Notes under the pieces: model-generated | Told to the model about the DNA's origin: nothing | The model's database searches: none | Seen by the model: the letters and a program-made list of their open reading frames with translations, nothing else | NCBI RefSeq assembly: GCF_037392515.1 | Contig: NW_027133898.1 | Coordinates: forward strand, 310,001-374,000 | DNA: 64,000 nt | DNA from: Haliotis asinina | Taxonomy: Eukaryota > Mollusca > Gastropoda > Lepetellida > Haliotidae | Direction of reading: 5' to 3' | Position numbers and translations under genes: made by a program | Shown: in pieces, positions 1 through 12,600 of the stretch | How the letters are laid out: every line of letters starts with the position of its first letter | Numbering within the stretch: position 1 is the first letter of the stretch

Positions 1-614
1 GTGTATAATCGAACACCTGTTCCCGATGAGCGAAAGCTTTCACGACCATGCTAAAACATCTTACCTATTTCCTCGACTTCCTCTCTGGAAATGAAACAAC
101 ATGGTATTTGGTAATATTTGGGAATAAAAATTAGATTAACTTATATGATAAAAAACGAAGTTGAAATCTGTCAGGTGAACTTTGCCTGGATTGTTTATGA
201 GTGAGAGGTTTTCGTAATGCCCAAATGCAAATTTATTTCGACAGATTAGGAGGGCGTTTCAGAAACGATTATTGAATATGATTGTGGCAAAATATGAACA
301 TTTTACGTACATATACTTAATAAATGTCATGTGTATATGTAGCGTATACTGATGACATAATACACTAATCATTCCATCGTTCCACGCTCCTTCCGTTTAA
401 AGAATGTTTCGTAACTATCTACAAAAGTACTGTAAATTGAGGATAAATATCGTCATCAGTATTTGTTATATACGAACCGTATACTGCCAGGATCATCTGA
501 AATTTGGAACAAGCGTATTAATATTGTAACAGTGCATACGTATGTATATTTTTACAGTCTAAAATAAATGGTTATGGATGTCGCGGTTCGTTGGCTACTG
601 CCTCTGACATTATC
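1..614. other. AT-rich sequence beyond gene A, no gene seen
   Basis: AT-rich sequence with no open frame of note and no recognised repeat. It is probably 3' UTR or intergenic sequence of gene A. Confidence 0.4.
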
Positions 615-670
615 TCAGTCTAAATGAATGAGAAATGACATTTTTGTTGGAACTAACTCATCGAACGTAT
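615..670 (-). CDS. Gene A: tentative last coding exon, short tail
   Basis: A good acceptor (CCTCTTTGCAG, AG at 671-672) opens a phase-1 frame reading TFDELVPTKMSFLIHLD and a stop. This would give a cytoplasmic tail of only about 25 residues. A competing acceptor near 755 (CATTTCATGCAG) gives another short phase-1 tail (DIKPCSVYVEADYLR then stop). Nothing in the sequence decides between them, and the true tail could also lie outside the window. Confidence 0.25.
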
Positions 671-3600
671 CTGCAAAGAGGCTCATCGTAAATAATCTGC
701 TTCCACATAAACGGAGCATGGCTTTATGTCCCCTGCATGAAATGCTTTTCAGAGATACCCTCAAAGTTGGCCACGAAAGTTTCCACCACACAGGTGACAG
801 TGCCATAGAATGCAGTCTTGTTTCAGTAAGCTCATACGAGAGGACAAGGTAATACTCAAAACGTGCTATATTTACCTGCCTTGACTCTCTCCCGATTCCT
901 CTTAACCAGGACGACTGTAATGATGATGCCGACAAGTACAACCACTATCACTGCCGTCACTGTAGCCGCTATCAGACCGGGGTTGACTGGTACATAAACA
1001 TAAGTGTCAATGTAAACTAACAAAGGAGCTGATACAAATAATACAAATCTGTATTGAGTCACAGGACGCATAAGATACTACTACAGCCATCGCCACCCCC
1101 AACACTACTACTACTGCTACTTGGCCGCTGTTACTACTGCTCCTGTTGCCACTGCTTCCGCTGGTGGTGCTGCTGGTGGTGCTGCTGCTTCCACTACTAC
1201 TCCTGTAACTGCTGCTACCACTGTTGCTGTCAGTACCACTACTACGACGGCGACTGATAATACTACGAATGATGGCAATAATATCATCTGGCCAGCTCCC
1301 AAGTGAAGACAAATTGTAAACATTGGTAAGTCTGCCCCACGGTAGGCTGTTACCTGGCATTGTTGTACCACTCTGCATTGTGGTGTTCTCACCTGACTCT
1401 GTCTCCACGGCGATGGTATTTGTGTAGTTACTAGTGCCGTGTTCATTCTGTGAATTAATCCGAATTTCGTAGACTGTTCCGGGGTCGAGGCCGTCAATGT
1501 CTAGTTGGAGTGTCTCGTCCTCGGTTGGACTTGTTGGGTGCGTAGTCCACTGTCCGCCAGGTTGCCTGTATTGTATGTTGAACCTTTGTGTGGCGCCACC
1601 GTTGAAACCCTTCTCCCATCTCAGGGTGACTGATTGAGTGCTGACGGACAATGCTTGCAGATCCGTCGGCGTGTCTGGCATAGCTGCAGATGATCGAACA
1701 CAAATAGGGACTTCTCATATGAGTTTGTCAACATCTACTAACTCAGCTAAACGTCAGACCAAATATTACAGTGAGTGATAGAATACGGTCACGCACATTC
1801 AGCCCTGTCGTTGTAACTTTCTTTGTGAGATCCTGATCCTGATCGTGATCGTGAGGAATATCGTTGAATGTCATCCTATTTCAATACAACCCACAATCGA
1901 AATTTAGGGTAGTCTGGAAGTTTGCACTGGGTTTTTAGTGTACATATGCAGTCTGTTTTTTCAAAACATGACGTTGCAGTAGTGAAGGAATGTTTTCTCA
2001 AATCATGTGCGATGCCTTGCATTCGCAGGTGGCAGAGGCATCTATATAGGGAGCATATATATTGTTGTTTGTCCTGCATTTGAATAGAGATCACCAAAAG
2101 TCTCTACTGTTCTCTTTAATAATTACAAAAAAGCATTAGACAATGTTCACAGGTTGGTTTGGTCCCCTTTGGGTTCCGGTTGTTTCTTTCGTGGTGGTTT
2201 CATGTTAAGTTTCGTGTGGTTTCATGCCGGTTTCGTGTGATTTCGTGTTGGTTTTGTATAGTTTTTTGTAGCTTGAATGTGATTTCCTGTGGTTTCGTGT
2301 TAGTTTCCTGTTGATTTCGTGAGCTTTCCTTTTTTGCTTTTTGTTTTTGTTTTTATTGTTTTGGGGTTTTTGTGGTTTCGTGAAGGTTTCATGCAGTTTT
2401 GTGTTGGTTTCGTGTTGCGTTCGCTAGAGCTGACTGGAGATGTGTAGGACGCTAAAGCTGACTGGGGATGTGTATAGTACGCTAGAGCTGACTGGGGATC
2501 TGTATAGTACGCTAGAGCTGACAAGGGATCTGCATGGGTCGCTAATACTGAGGGGGATGTGTATAGGTGCTAGATCTGAAGTGCAGCGTGTATGGGTGTA
2601 GAGCAAGAGCTGAATGTGTGTGTGTAAAGGGGGCTAAGGTTAAAGGTGTGTGTGTATGTGCGTGTGAAGGGGGTTGAGTATAAGGTGCTAAAGTTCAAAT
2701 GACGTGCTTTATCAAATGGGGTGTGCTACAGGTGATGGGGTTGATTGTATAGGGTTCTGTGGCTAACGAGGGACATTTCGTACACACAAAAGGACAAAAC
2801 AAACTCACATGCAGAAATCAGCACAATGTTCTCCGAAAGTGTTCCTTCTGAGTTGGACACTTCCACCGTGTAATTTTGAAAGTCCTCTTTCTTGACATCA
2901 GTGATGGATACACTTCCTGTCACTCGAGCACCATCTGTGTTGACCTTACTGTTGTTGAGTGGCCTTGCATTCCGAGTTCTTCTCCACGTGAAGGTTGGCT
3001 CAGGGAAACCAATAACAATCAGCTGCAGTGTAACGTTTCCACCTAGCACAGATCTGAACACATATCTGTCCGTTGTGGATCCATATGGCCTTGGAGCACC
3101 TGAATTGTGACAGAAATGTATAACACCGAATCCTTGTCTTCAGTCAGATAACTATTTTCAGGAATGTGGTGGGTAATCTAACACTGGACGCTTGGATTTA
3201 GTTCCACTCCTGGTTCATGTGACGCTAAGAACATTTGATTTTAGTATTAGTTGTCCTAAATGTGAACACTAGTATGGATGTTGCAAGACGTGGATGTTTT
3301 TGAAGTCAATTGAATTCGTTGTGGTGAATATAAGGTGGAAAGCACATGCTTATATCACACTGTATCAAACCAGTGGGTGTGTGACCATAAGGTTTTAATA
3401 TCACTAACATTAGTGATATTGCCACCACCTTTGAATTTATATTGCAAGTTTTACTATGCTACCACAGAGTATCGTAATGCAGCTCTGTTCTGTACTACCT
3501 GTGTAATTACATCGTTGTCATTTGTTTGCATTAATTAACCAAGCATATTTATAATGCAATTAATAATTGCATCACATTTGCTCGTTGTTTGCTGGATTCA

Positions 3601-6600
3601 TACGAATTGTATTTGCCTACAGCCTTTTAGGATGACCTCATACCTGATGTTTCAGAAATCAGACTAAAGTTTTATACTTGCATTTCACTTGCAATGATAT
3701 GTTTTGTTTCGCAGATTGTCCCAGCATATTCCTTGCAGAACATGTGTATGGTCCTGTTTGAAGACATCCAACATCATCAATGCTCGCTTCCAGTAACTCG
3801 CCACTTGTCCCACGTCGTAGGATGGAGGTGATGTTCCTGATCTCTATGACTGAAGCAGGATTACTGCTGATGTGACACTGTAATGTCACGTTGTCGTGTT
3901 CCGTCACCCTTCTTCCTCCAGGCGTGACATCAAAAGACATGATCTCTGGTGCATCTAAAACATTACAGCATGTGGATTCAGGGGGTTATGTTTACAACAT
4001 GTGGATTCTGTGGATTTTCTTCATTCTGCGGACTAGTAATACCTTTCATCTTTAAACAATCTGCCATGTAACTCGTTACGTGACAGAATCATTATTTCAT
4101 ATTGCCCCAGAAGAGTATGGGTATGTTTTTGAAAAGTGCATAACAGTAACATGTTCTATACAAGTTTCTATATTTTGAGTAGGTCGCAGACACTACATAT
4201 TACACTAACTAGCAGAAAGCAAACAGCGTTCTCAGTGGGTTGAAGTTGGTGTATAATGCTCACAACAAAATAATCCCATGTTACACAATGTCTTGTGTGT
4301 TTCAGAACGCATCAGTCACCAGTTGTATCTCAGCACTCAATACAGGTTGGGCGTGAGTATTGTGTCAGTATCAATAGATTGAAAACCTCACTTACGCCGA
4401 ACCTCTAGTGTTAAATGTTCAGATGACATTTTGCTCAGTTGTACTCCCGAGCAGGATGTGACCTTGTTGGTGGCTGTACAGACATATATTCCAGCGTCAT
4501 CCTTCTGTATGTCTCTCAGACGAAGAGTCCCATTCTCAGAGATCCTTCCACCTACATCTATCTTTGTCCAAACCACTGACGTCACTTCTGGATAGGCGTC
4601 TGCCTTGCAGTGAATAGTCAAATCTCCCGATACATTTACGATGCTCTGAGTCTCGGCAATGTGAACTACGGGCGGGCCTAAGAACAAAATGACATTCGTA
4701 ATGAGACATCGCGTAATGACCTGAACGTGTCGTAACCACACTAAACGGGTTATGCAGTGGACGTGCAACCTGTCCCAAAACATCTAGGTCTGCCATGATG
4801 ATTTTTATGGAGGCCGCAAAAATTGAACGATTGATGGTTTTGGCCACTTTTACCAATATTCCAGCAATACCAAGACACGGGAATTGGGAAGGAAATCGAA
4901 CCTGAGCCTTTCGGCGTAACAAGCAAATGCACTAGCCAAGAGGTTACCCCACCCAAACGTCTGAAACAGCGGCATACACACCTTTATTAGCCACGTGATC
5001 GGCGTATGTGTACGTGCACACTAATCTGGTACGTCACACGTCTGTCCTATCGTAACGACTTGAACTGAGATTCTAACGATTTGATTGGGTAGCCGATGAC
5101 CTCTCAGCTGCGTAATGTAAACATTGCGAACGTTGCCGTGTCGCTGTTTGATGATTAGGTATTATATCCATCGAAAAACATAAAAGCAATCTTTCCACCA
5201 GGGATGTTAGCTGAATGATGCAACAGCAAACCAAAGAACAGGGTATTGCGGACTAGTTTACTGTGGAAGGCTGTTCGAGGCGACGACAACGGACATGCAT
5301 CGTGACGTCGTTTACCGGGGGTGGGGGGGATGGGGGGGGGGCAGACGTAGTGACGTCATTACAATGTGACGTCATGCTAAAGTGTTCTACAGAATATAAT
5401 TCTTCCGCAATTTCTTTATGAAACCGGTTTCGATTTAAAACCATAAAAATAACAAAAATACGTTATTTTGTCAATTTAATGCGTGTTAGACGAGGGTGAT
5501 GAATAAAAATACCACACTCGGTCACATTACATACGAAGTATACAAAACTCGTGAAGTGTCCCACACTCGTTTCGTATACTTCGTATGTAATGAGACGTTG
5601 TGTAGTATTCTTTATCTATTGCTCACTGCAACTTGAATGAAACATAGCAGTGACTTTTTATTAACGCCGCACGTACAAAGTATACAACGCAGCTCCTATA
5701 TTCTAACACTATACCTAACCCGCACTGAGCATTCGTTCTTATCAACACATAGGCTGCCTACAACACTGGTATGTACAATCATCAGTGCCCTGGCATTTAC
5801 GTTGCCGCTGAATCTCAGCTTCAGAAGTCACATGAAAACTCATCTCTTCTGTGAAGCTTTTGTTAACTCAACTGACATTATGTGCGCCTTGGGCTGGATA
5901 TTTAGCTTGGAAAGGTGCTATATAGATGCTCTACGATCATTATTGTTATCGACAATGCACGCAGAACTCATACATTGCTGATGCTAAGTCTTAGTACTAA
6001 CATTGCACCTTGAATGTATACATCATTGGTTACCTAGTATTTGCATTGTATCTTGAATGCATACACTATTGGTAATAATTCTGTTTACATTTAACCGTGA
6101 AAGTTTGAAACATCCATTGAAAAGGGTGTTATGGTGAGACAGAAAGTTCCACAAGAATAAAACAAGATACTTTGTACTTACTATGAATGTCGACTGTTAC
6201 ATTATCCTCTCCAGGTGGCAATATCCCATTGTGTGCGACACATCTGTACAACCCGGAACTTGACTTGTATACCTTGTGCATAGTGTAGATCTGATCTCTG
6301 CCAACAACCTTCCTTCCATGGTACCAGGTAAAGTTATACGGGAACGGGTTTGCTGCTGTGACTGAACAGTTCAAAGATGCATTCTGATTCAGGAAGAAAG
6401 TGTATCCAGTGCATGGATGCACAGAGCGTATGTCCAGGGAAGGTGGATCTGAAAGGATACTGAGAGCTATCAGCATACGTATGCAACACATCTCTGTGTC
6501 ATTCTCACAAATTGTCCTTAAAACGTACCTGGAATATGGAACATGCATGGCTTATTGTCCTTGCCCCTTACTCAACGTACCCAAGTTACCTTCTCTACAT

Positions 6601-9600
6601 CACCTTCGCAGCCTTGCCATTCATGGAACGATTGGCGTCGACTGGGCAGAATTGATAGGCTTGATGGACAAATACACAAGGTTGACACACTCGCTCTTCA
6701 CTGTGACTGTGGCTCCGAATCCTTCTTGTGACAAGCCTCATTTGCACGTCACGTTACCGTAGTTTCGAATATTGTTCGTTTCCTATATTTTATTTGGTCA
6801 TTTCCGTTCTCGTGTGCACTTTTAAAAAACTGTTGCAATTACTTGGGCACAGATTTGTTAGATATTACCGTCCATTTCAGACATGTGCCTGCTTGCACGG
6901 AGCAATCTTAGTTACAATCAATCTGGTCTCATACTTACTTTACTATGACGTGTGTGACACCATCAGTAGAATGTAATTGTTTTGAGAAGCTTTAGTGGTA
7001 GCCTTGATGAACGAATGTTGAGCATTCGTATTGTCAAACAATGCATGCCCTAGGTACACTTGACAACCTTCAGTATTTGACCTGTGATGTACACTCCTCA
7101 AACACTGCCATAACGTCCTTTCCATGGCTAAAGGAGCAATGCATGCCCTAGGTACACTTGACAACCTTTAGTATTTGACCTGTGATGTACACTCCTCAAA
7201 CACTGCCATAACGTCCTCTCCATGGCTAAAGGAGAAATGCATGCCCTAGGTACACTTGACAACCTTTAGTTTTTGACCTGTGATGTACACTCCTCAAACA
7301 CTGCCATAACGTCCTCTCCGTGGCTAAAGGAGCAATGCATGCCCTAGGTACACTTGACAACCTTCAGTATTTGACCTGTGATGTACACTCCTCAAACACT
7401 GCCATAACGCCCTCTCCATGGCTAAAGGAGCAATGCATGCCCTAGGTACACTTGACAACCTTCAGTATTTGACCTGTGATATACACTCCTCAAACACTGC
7501 CATAACGCCCTCTCCGTGGCTAAAGGAGCAATGCATGCCCTAGGTACACTTGACAACCTTTAGTATTTGACCTGTGATGTACACTCCTCGAAAACTGCCA
7601 TAACGTCCTCTCCATGGCTAAAGGAGCAACGCGTCTCACGATGCGTCCTTCAACAGTACCATCACTTGTTGTAGATGTAGCATCACAATAGCAAACTGAA
7701 TGCTCGTAGTGCGATGTAGACGCTACAGCGACGTGTAACGGTAGTTGTTAGGGGGTCTCTAATAGACAAGCATATAGGTGCACGGTTTTTCTGCAACTTC
7801 CAAATTTGTGTGGAATTATGGACAACAATTTAATTTTTTTGGCATGAGAAATGATACTATTTTTGTTTCTGTGTAATACCAAATCAAACCTTTATTCCGT
7901 ACTGAAGAGACCACAGGCCTATAGTACACAAAACATCCCGAGTGATAATGTTTACATTATCAGATATTATTCTGTTTCCTTCTTTGCAATGATGCATGGT
8001 ACATAAACATTGATAAGTTCTGAAATATTATACTGTTTGTACATGACAGTAATGAAATAAATGTAATAGCGTTTGGATATCTGTAAAAATGATTTGGTAA
8101 ATATTTCCTTCTGAGATCGGAGTACAGCGGACAAACAAGAAGGAAGTGGTGACTTCCGTGACTTCATAAACTTTGGGTAGCAGTTAACGTTTTGATCATA
8201 CTATTAACATGGTGCAAATGCACAATATTTTATAAAGATTCTATGACAGAATATTTTATTGAAATATTGAAATGCTACACGTTCCACATCTTCAGTCTGC
8301 CAAGGGTCACAATGATAACGAAGGTCCAAGACCAGTATCTTGTAAGTGTTAACAGATAGAGATAGGCTAATCCAATTTATCGTGTACTTCACTCGTGGTC
8401 ACACTGATATCGAATGTCCAAGACCAATATCTTGTATGTGTCAGCAGATGCATCATGTCTTTCGCTTGTCAACGCCGTTGTGGTCAAATACGTTATGAAA
8501 ATCTTTATGTAATTCTGACAGATAGAGTAACTTAACTTCGCAGTAGGTACGTTATCGGTAGTCGAATTAGGCAATAGGATTTAGATACAACAACTTATCA
8601 GCAATATTATCAGTAAACCCGATTAGCTATGACAACTGGGAAAGGGTATAAAACAGGGACGACCACAGTCACAAATCATCCTGTGACTGTGGCGTAATAA
8701 ACTCCTTGTTTATTTACTCAGGTAAGACCCTTTACTTTCTTCTACCTTGGCAAATCGTTACCATTACTGTTCAATGTTTTCTGTAAAACATTTTTTGCTA
8801 TCGTGACCACATGTTAAGATCCTTGGCAAGGTCGTTATGTTTAGGTGGAACGTGGTCGTTAATATATTTTAGACTGTTTTACTCTCTATTGCTCTGTTCA
8901 GGAGCGGCTAGGTACCCTAGTGGTTAATGCGTTTGTTCGTCAAGCTGAAAGCCCAGGTTCGATTCCTCACGTGGGCACAATGTGTTAAGCCCATTGCTGG
9001 TGTCCTAAACTATTGCTGAAATATTGTTAAAAGCGCTGTAAAACCCAAATCGCTCCCTGTATTGCTGTTCATGTTTTGTCTGTTTGATAATAGTGGTTTC
9101 GTGGCTGTCGTAGAGCTTGTCGTGTATTGTTTAAATTATTGTATTATGAGTAAATACTTTCCCGTGTTGAATGATCCTGGTATAATGTATAGAGTGTGTT
9201 CGACACTGTGTATTTCATTATGTACTGCGTAATGTTGTTTTGGATATGCTAGTATTATAAGATGTATGAACGAAAATGTGTTGATGTTATGTGTTAGAAA
9301 TGTATCTTGATTTATGTAGTATGTGTCGTGTACATCGACGTATGATGATTATGTACTTTGTATATCGGCCTATAATGATAATGTATTTTGACACCTGATT
9401 ACCGTGTCAATATGTTCTAATAATTATTTGTACCTAATCATGTAAAAATCATCCTGTGACTGTGGAGCAAAAAACTCCTTGTTTATTCACTCAGGTTCTC
9501 GTGTTGTGTGTGGGTTGGTATAGTTACACCTCCTAGCTGCCAAGCGAGCTGATTCCCCAAACTCGCGAGTTAACAATACCATGCGTTACCAAACCCCGTT

Positions 9601-12600
9601 TTAAACATCAATGTTTTAATATTCGTTACCAATTAGTATTTCCATTATTGTCTTAAAATATCATCATTTTGTGACACTGTTTGGGAAATCTATGTGCAGG
9701 CATGTTTAGCAATCGTAACCAGTATTTGACAGCCTTAACTTGAGAAAATATGTGCATTGGGAATCTACCACATTCACCGTAAACCATAACACCAGATGTA
9801 CTTGTCTTAACGCCACGAATTTGTTTACAGACATACAAATTAACTTTTTCTATTACATCGAAATATTGTAAGGCCCAGACTTCAGATCGAAGCAGTAATA
9901 TTGGGCTTATTTTAACATCAAATATTTTAAAAAGCGACTCGAATACAAGATTTCCTAGAACATTTAACTGCTTGTAGATCGAAACAAAAACCTTCTGGGC
10001 TTGTGTGACTGCCTGTTTAGTGTCTATTCCATGACTGGGTTTTGGTGAAGTAAACACCTAAATATTTATAGAACGGTGTTAACGGTCTCCTTAAAAAAAA
10101 CATGTTTCTTTACCCGATATTTTTCCACTATTTTTAAAAACTACCACTTTCGTCTTATCCATGTTTACACTTAGTTTCCAATCATCGCCATAATTCTCTA
10201 ATTCATCATTTTCTCTCTGTAGGCCATTAATTGTACTGGAAAATAATATAATATCATCTTCAAATAGAAGCAAAAACAGCTGCGTAATATCGGGGTGTAG
10301 TTGGATGCCATTATTGCAGTGTTCGTGAATTTGAGTAGCTAATTCATTTATAAAGAAACTAAACAGAAAAGGACTTAGGATACAGACCTGCCTTACTCCC
10401 AAATGGCTTGTAAGCGTTTTCGGGATCTCGTTATTATGTCTTACACATACCTTTATATTTTCATAGATACTGCATAAGAGTTTATTCATTTTCCTGCTCA
10501 CTCCGTGAATTCGTAAGAGATTCCATAGCTTATTTATATTTACCGAGTCAAATACTGTCGAGAAATCTACAAAAAAGCATGGAATTTGCCACCTTATTTT
10601 CTAAAATATTTTTGTACAATTGTTTGGAGAATAAATATATTGTCAACTACCGAGTATCCTTCTTTGAATCCCACTTGCTCTTCATTTATTTTATCCAGAG
10701 TAACTGTCCAGAGAACGAGTCTTTTATTAACGATGCAAGTAAATATTTTGCTAAATATACTAAGGAGGGTAATCCCTCTATAATTATTCATACTATTTAT
10801 ATCACCTTGTATGTGAATGGGGACTATTACACCAACTGACCAAGATTGAGGGAAAATACTGCTCTCGAGCATAACATTAAATATTAGTTTCAAGTATGGT
10901 ATTAATATATCCGCTGAGTTCTCAAAAAATTCAGAAATAGTATATCTATACTAGGGGATATATTGCATTTCAGGTGTTGAATGCTTTCAAATATCTCATC
11001 CCTAGTTATGGGTGCATCTAAAATCTGATTTACAAATGGCATAGAATTACTTTCTGGTGCTCTGTGGTAATCGTAGGAGTCGGAGTCCTTATCTGGGGAG
11101 GCAAACCGATTTTCAAAATACATATACGATTCCTCAATATGTATACAGTTTCCAGTCTTTTTCGGATTAAAACTTTTTAACTCCAACAAGAACTCACTGA
11201 TGCTGTCTTCCAAACGTTTTTGCTTAGATTCAAAATATTTTTGTGTGCACGTTGATGAATATTTATACCTAGTTTTGTGGTATTCGTCTGGAGATCTCCT
11301 ATCCTTATTTTTTCGAAAGTTATTTAATGATTTTTGTGTCAATAACTCCAAAGTACTCAGCAAAATACCAAAATAGTGATCTGGACGTTATAAATGTGAT
11401 TTCAAAGTATTTTAATGCATTCTTTGTGAATATGCGGATCATGAAATCATTCACCTCGGATACTTTTAATACCAGGATGACCGATTATTTAGACTACATA
11501 CCAAATGATTCTCCGGACCATATCACGGAGGATTCGGATAATAATGTTGTTTTCAATCTGCAAAGATCTACTAGAGATAACAAAACCTATTATAAATATG
11601 AAAAATAGCTGATTTATGCTGCATCCGTGATATTCACACACTTAATGGGAGCTTGTATAAAGCTAATGAGGGATATTTCACACATCTTACTCACAATGGA
11701 GGCATCTAAATGTTCAAACACTTGGTGATGTTGAAAGATATTGATATAGCTCAATTAAGACCACGCCTTTTCGCGTAGGTTTTTGTACAGTGTGGACCCA
11801 ACAAAACATTGATGATGTAGAATTATTTCTTCGAGAATTTTAGATAAGACTATCGTACAACCTCTATCAAGACTGGCACGCCTCCCTGGAATCTTCGTCC
11901 AAATGTGAATTGTATCATCAGTATTGTTATGTCTCTACTCAATGTTGAATCAGATGTAACAAATGACATTCCACTGCATTAAATACTAACATATAATGTA
12001 CGACAAAATAAGAGATCACATAAAAGCACACGTTCCCTTATTTCTTCCGTGGTCTCTTCACACATTATGCCAAACAAAGCTTGAGAAGACATCTGGGAAA
12101 AAAGGAACGCCTGGTCTTCCATGTGATCCTTATTATTTTCAAAATTCAGATGTAACAGTTTTAGACTAAAAGCTGAAACTAGAAGACACATCAATGTAAC
12201 TCATGAAGACAGAATCTGTAGTTACTGTTCAGAGAAAAATAAGACGACTGTGGAAAATGAATACCATGTATTTATGAAGTGTGGAAAATTCTCTCATCTG
12301 AGAAAAAATAGTATCTGTCAGCTTGCTTTACAGACTAAGGGGCAACTACTAAATTCATACACTTGATGGGATCTGCAGATGAAGAGGCATTATGCAAACT
12401 TGGACTGTGTCTATCTGAAGTAGTCACCATTAAATCATCCTCACAAACTGAAACTTAATGCATGTAGGATGATATGATTGTACTTTAGCATGCATTATGG
12501 GTGTAAATCTTCGTACAGAATATATTTATCTGTCTACCTGTATGTCCGTCTACATTCAATTAGTGTTGCTGTTATGACGTCATAAGCTTTTCTAGACGTT

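Noticed and set aside
5524-5592. Resemblance of the palindrome to lox-type recombinase sites (ACGAAGTATA)
   Set aside because: The spacer is 31 nt rather than 8 and no recombinase gene is present. A fold-back transposon explains it better.
8903-9048. Possible tRNA genes at perfect box B sites (here and at 18888, 46788 and others)
   Set aside because: Acceptor stems do not close and each is followed by the same SINE body and tail.
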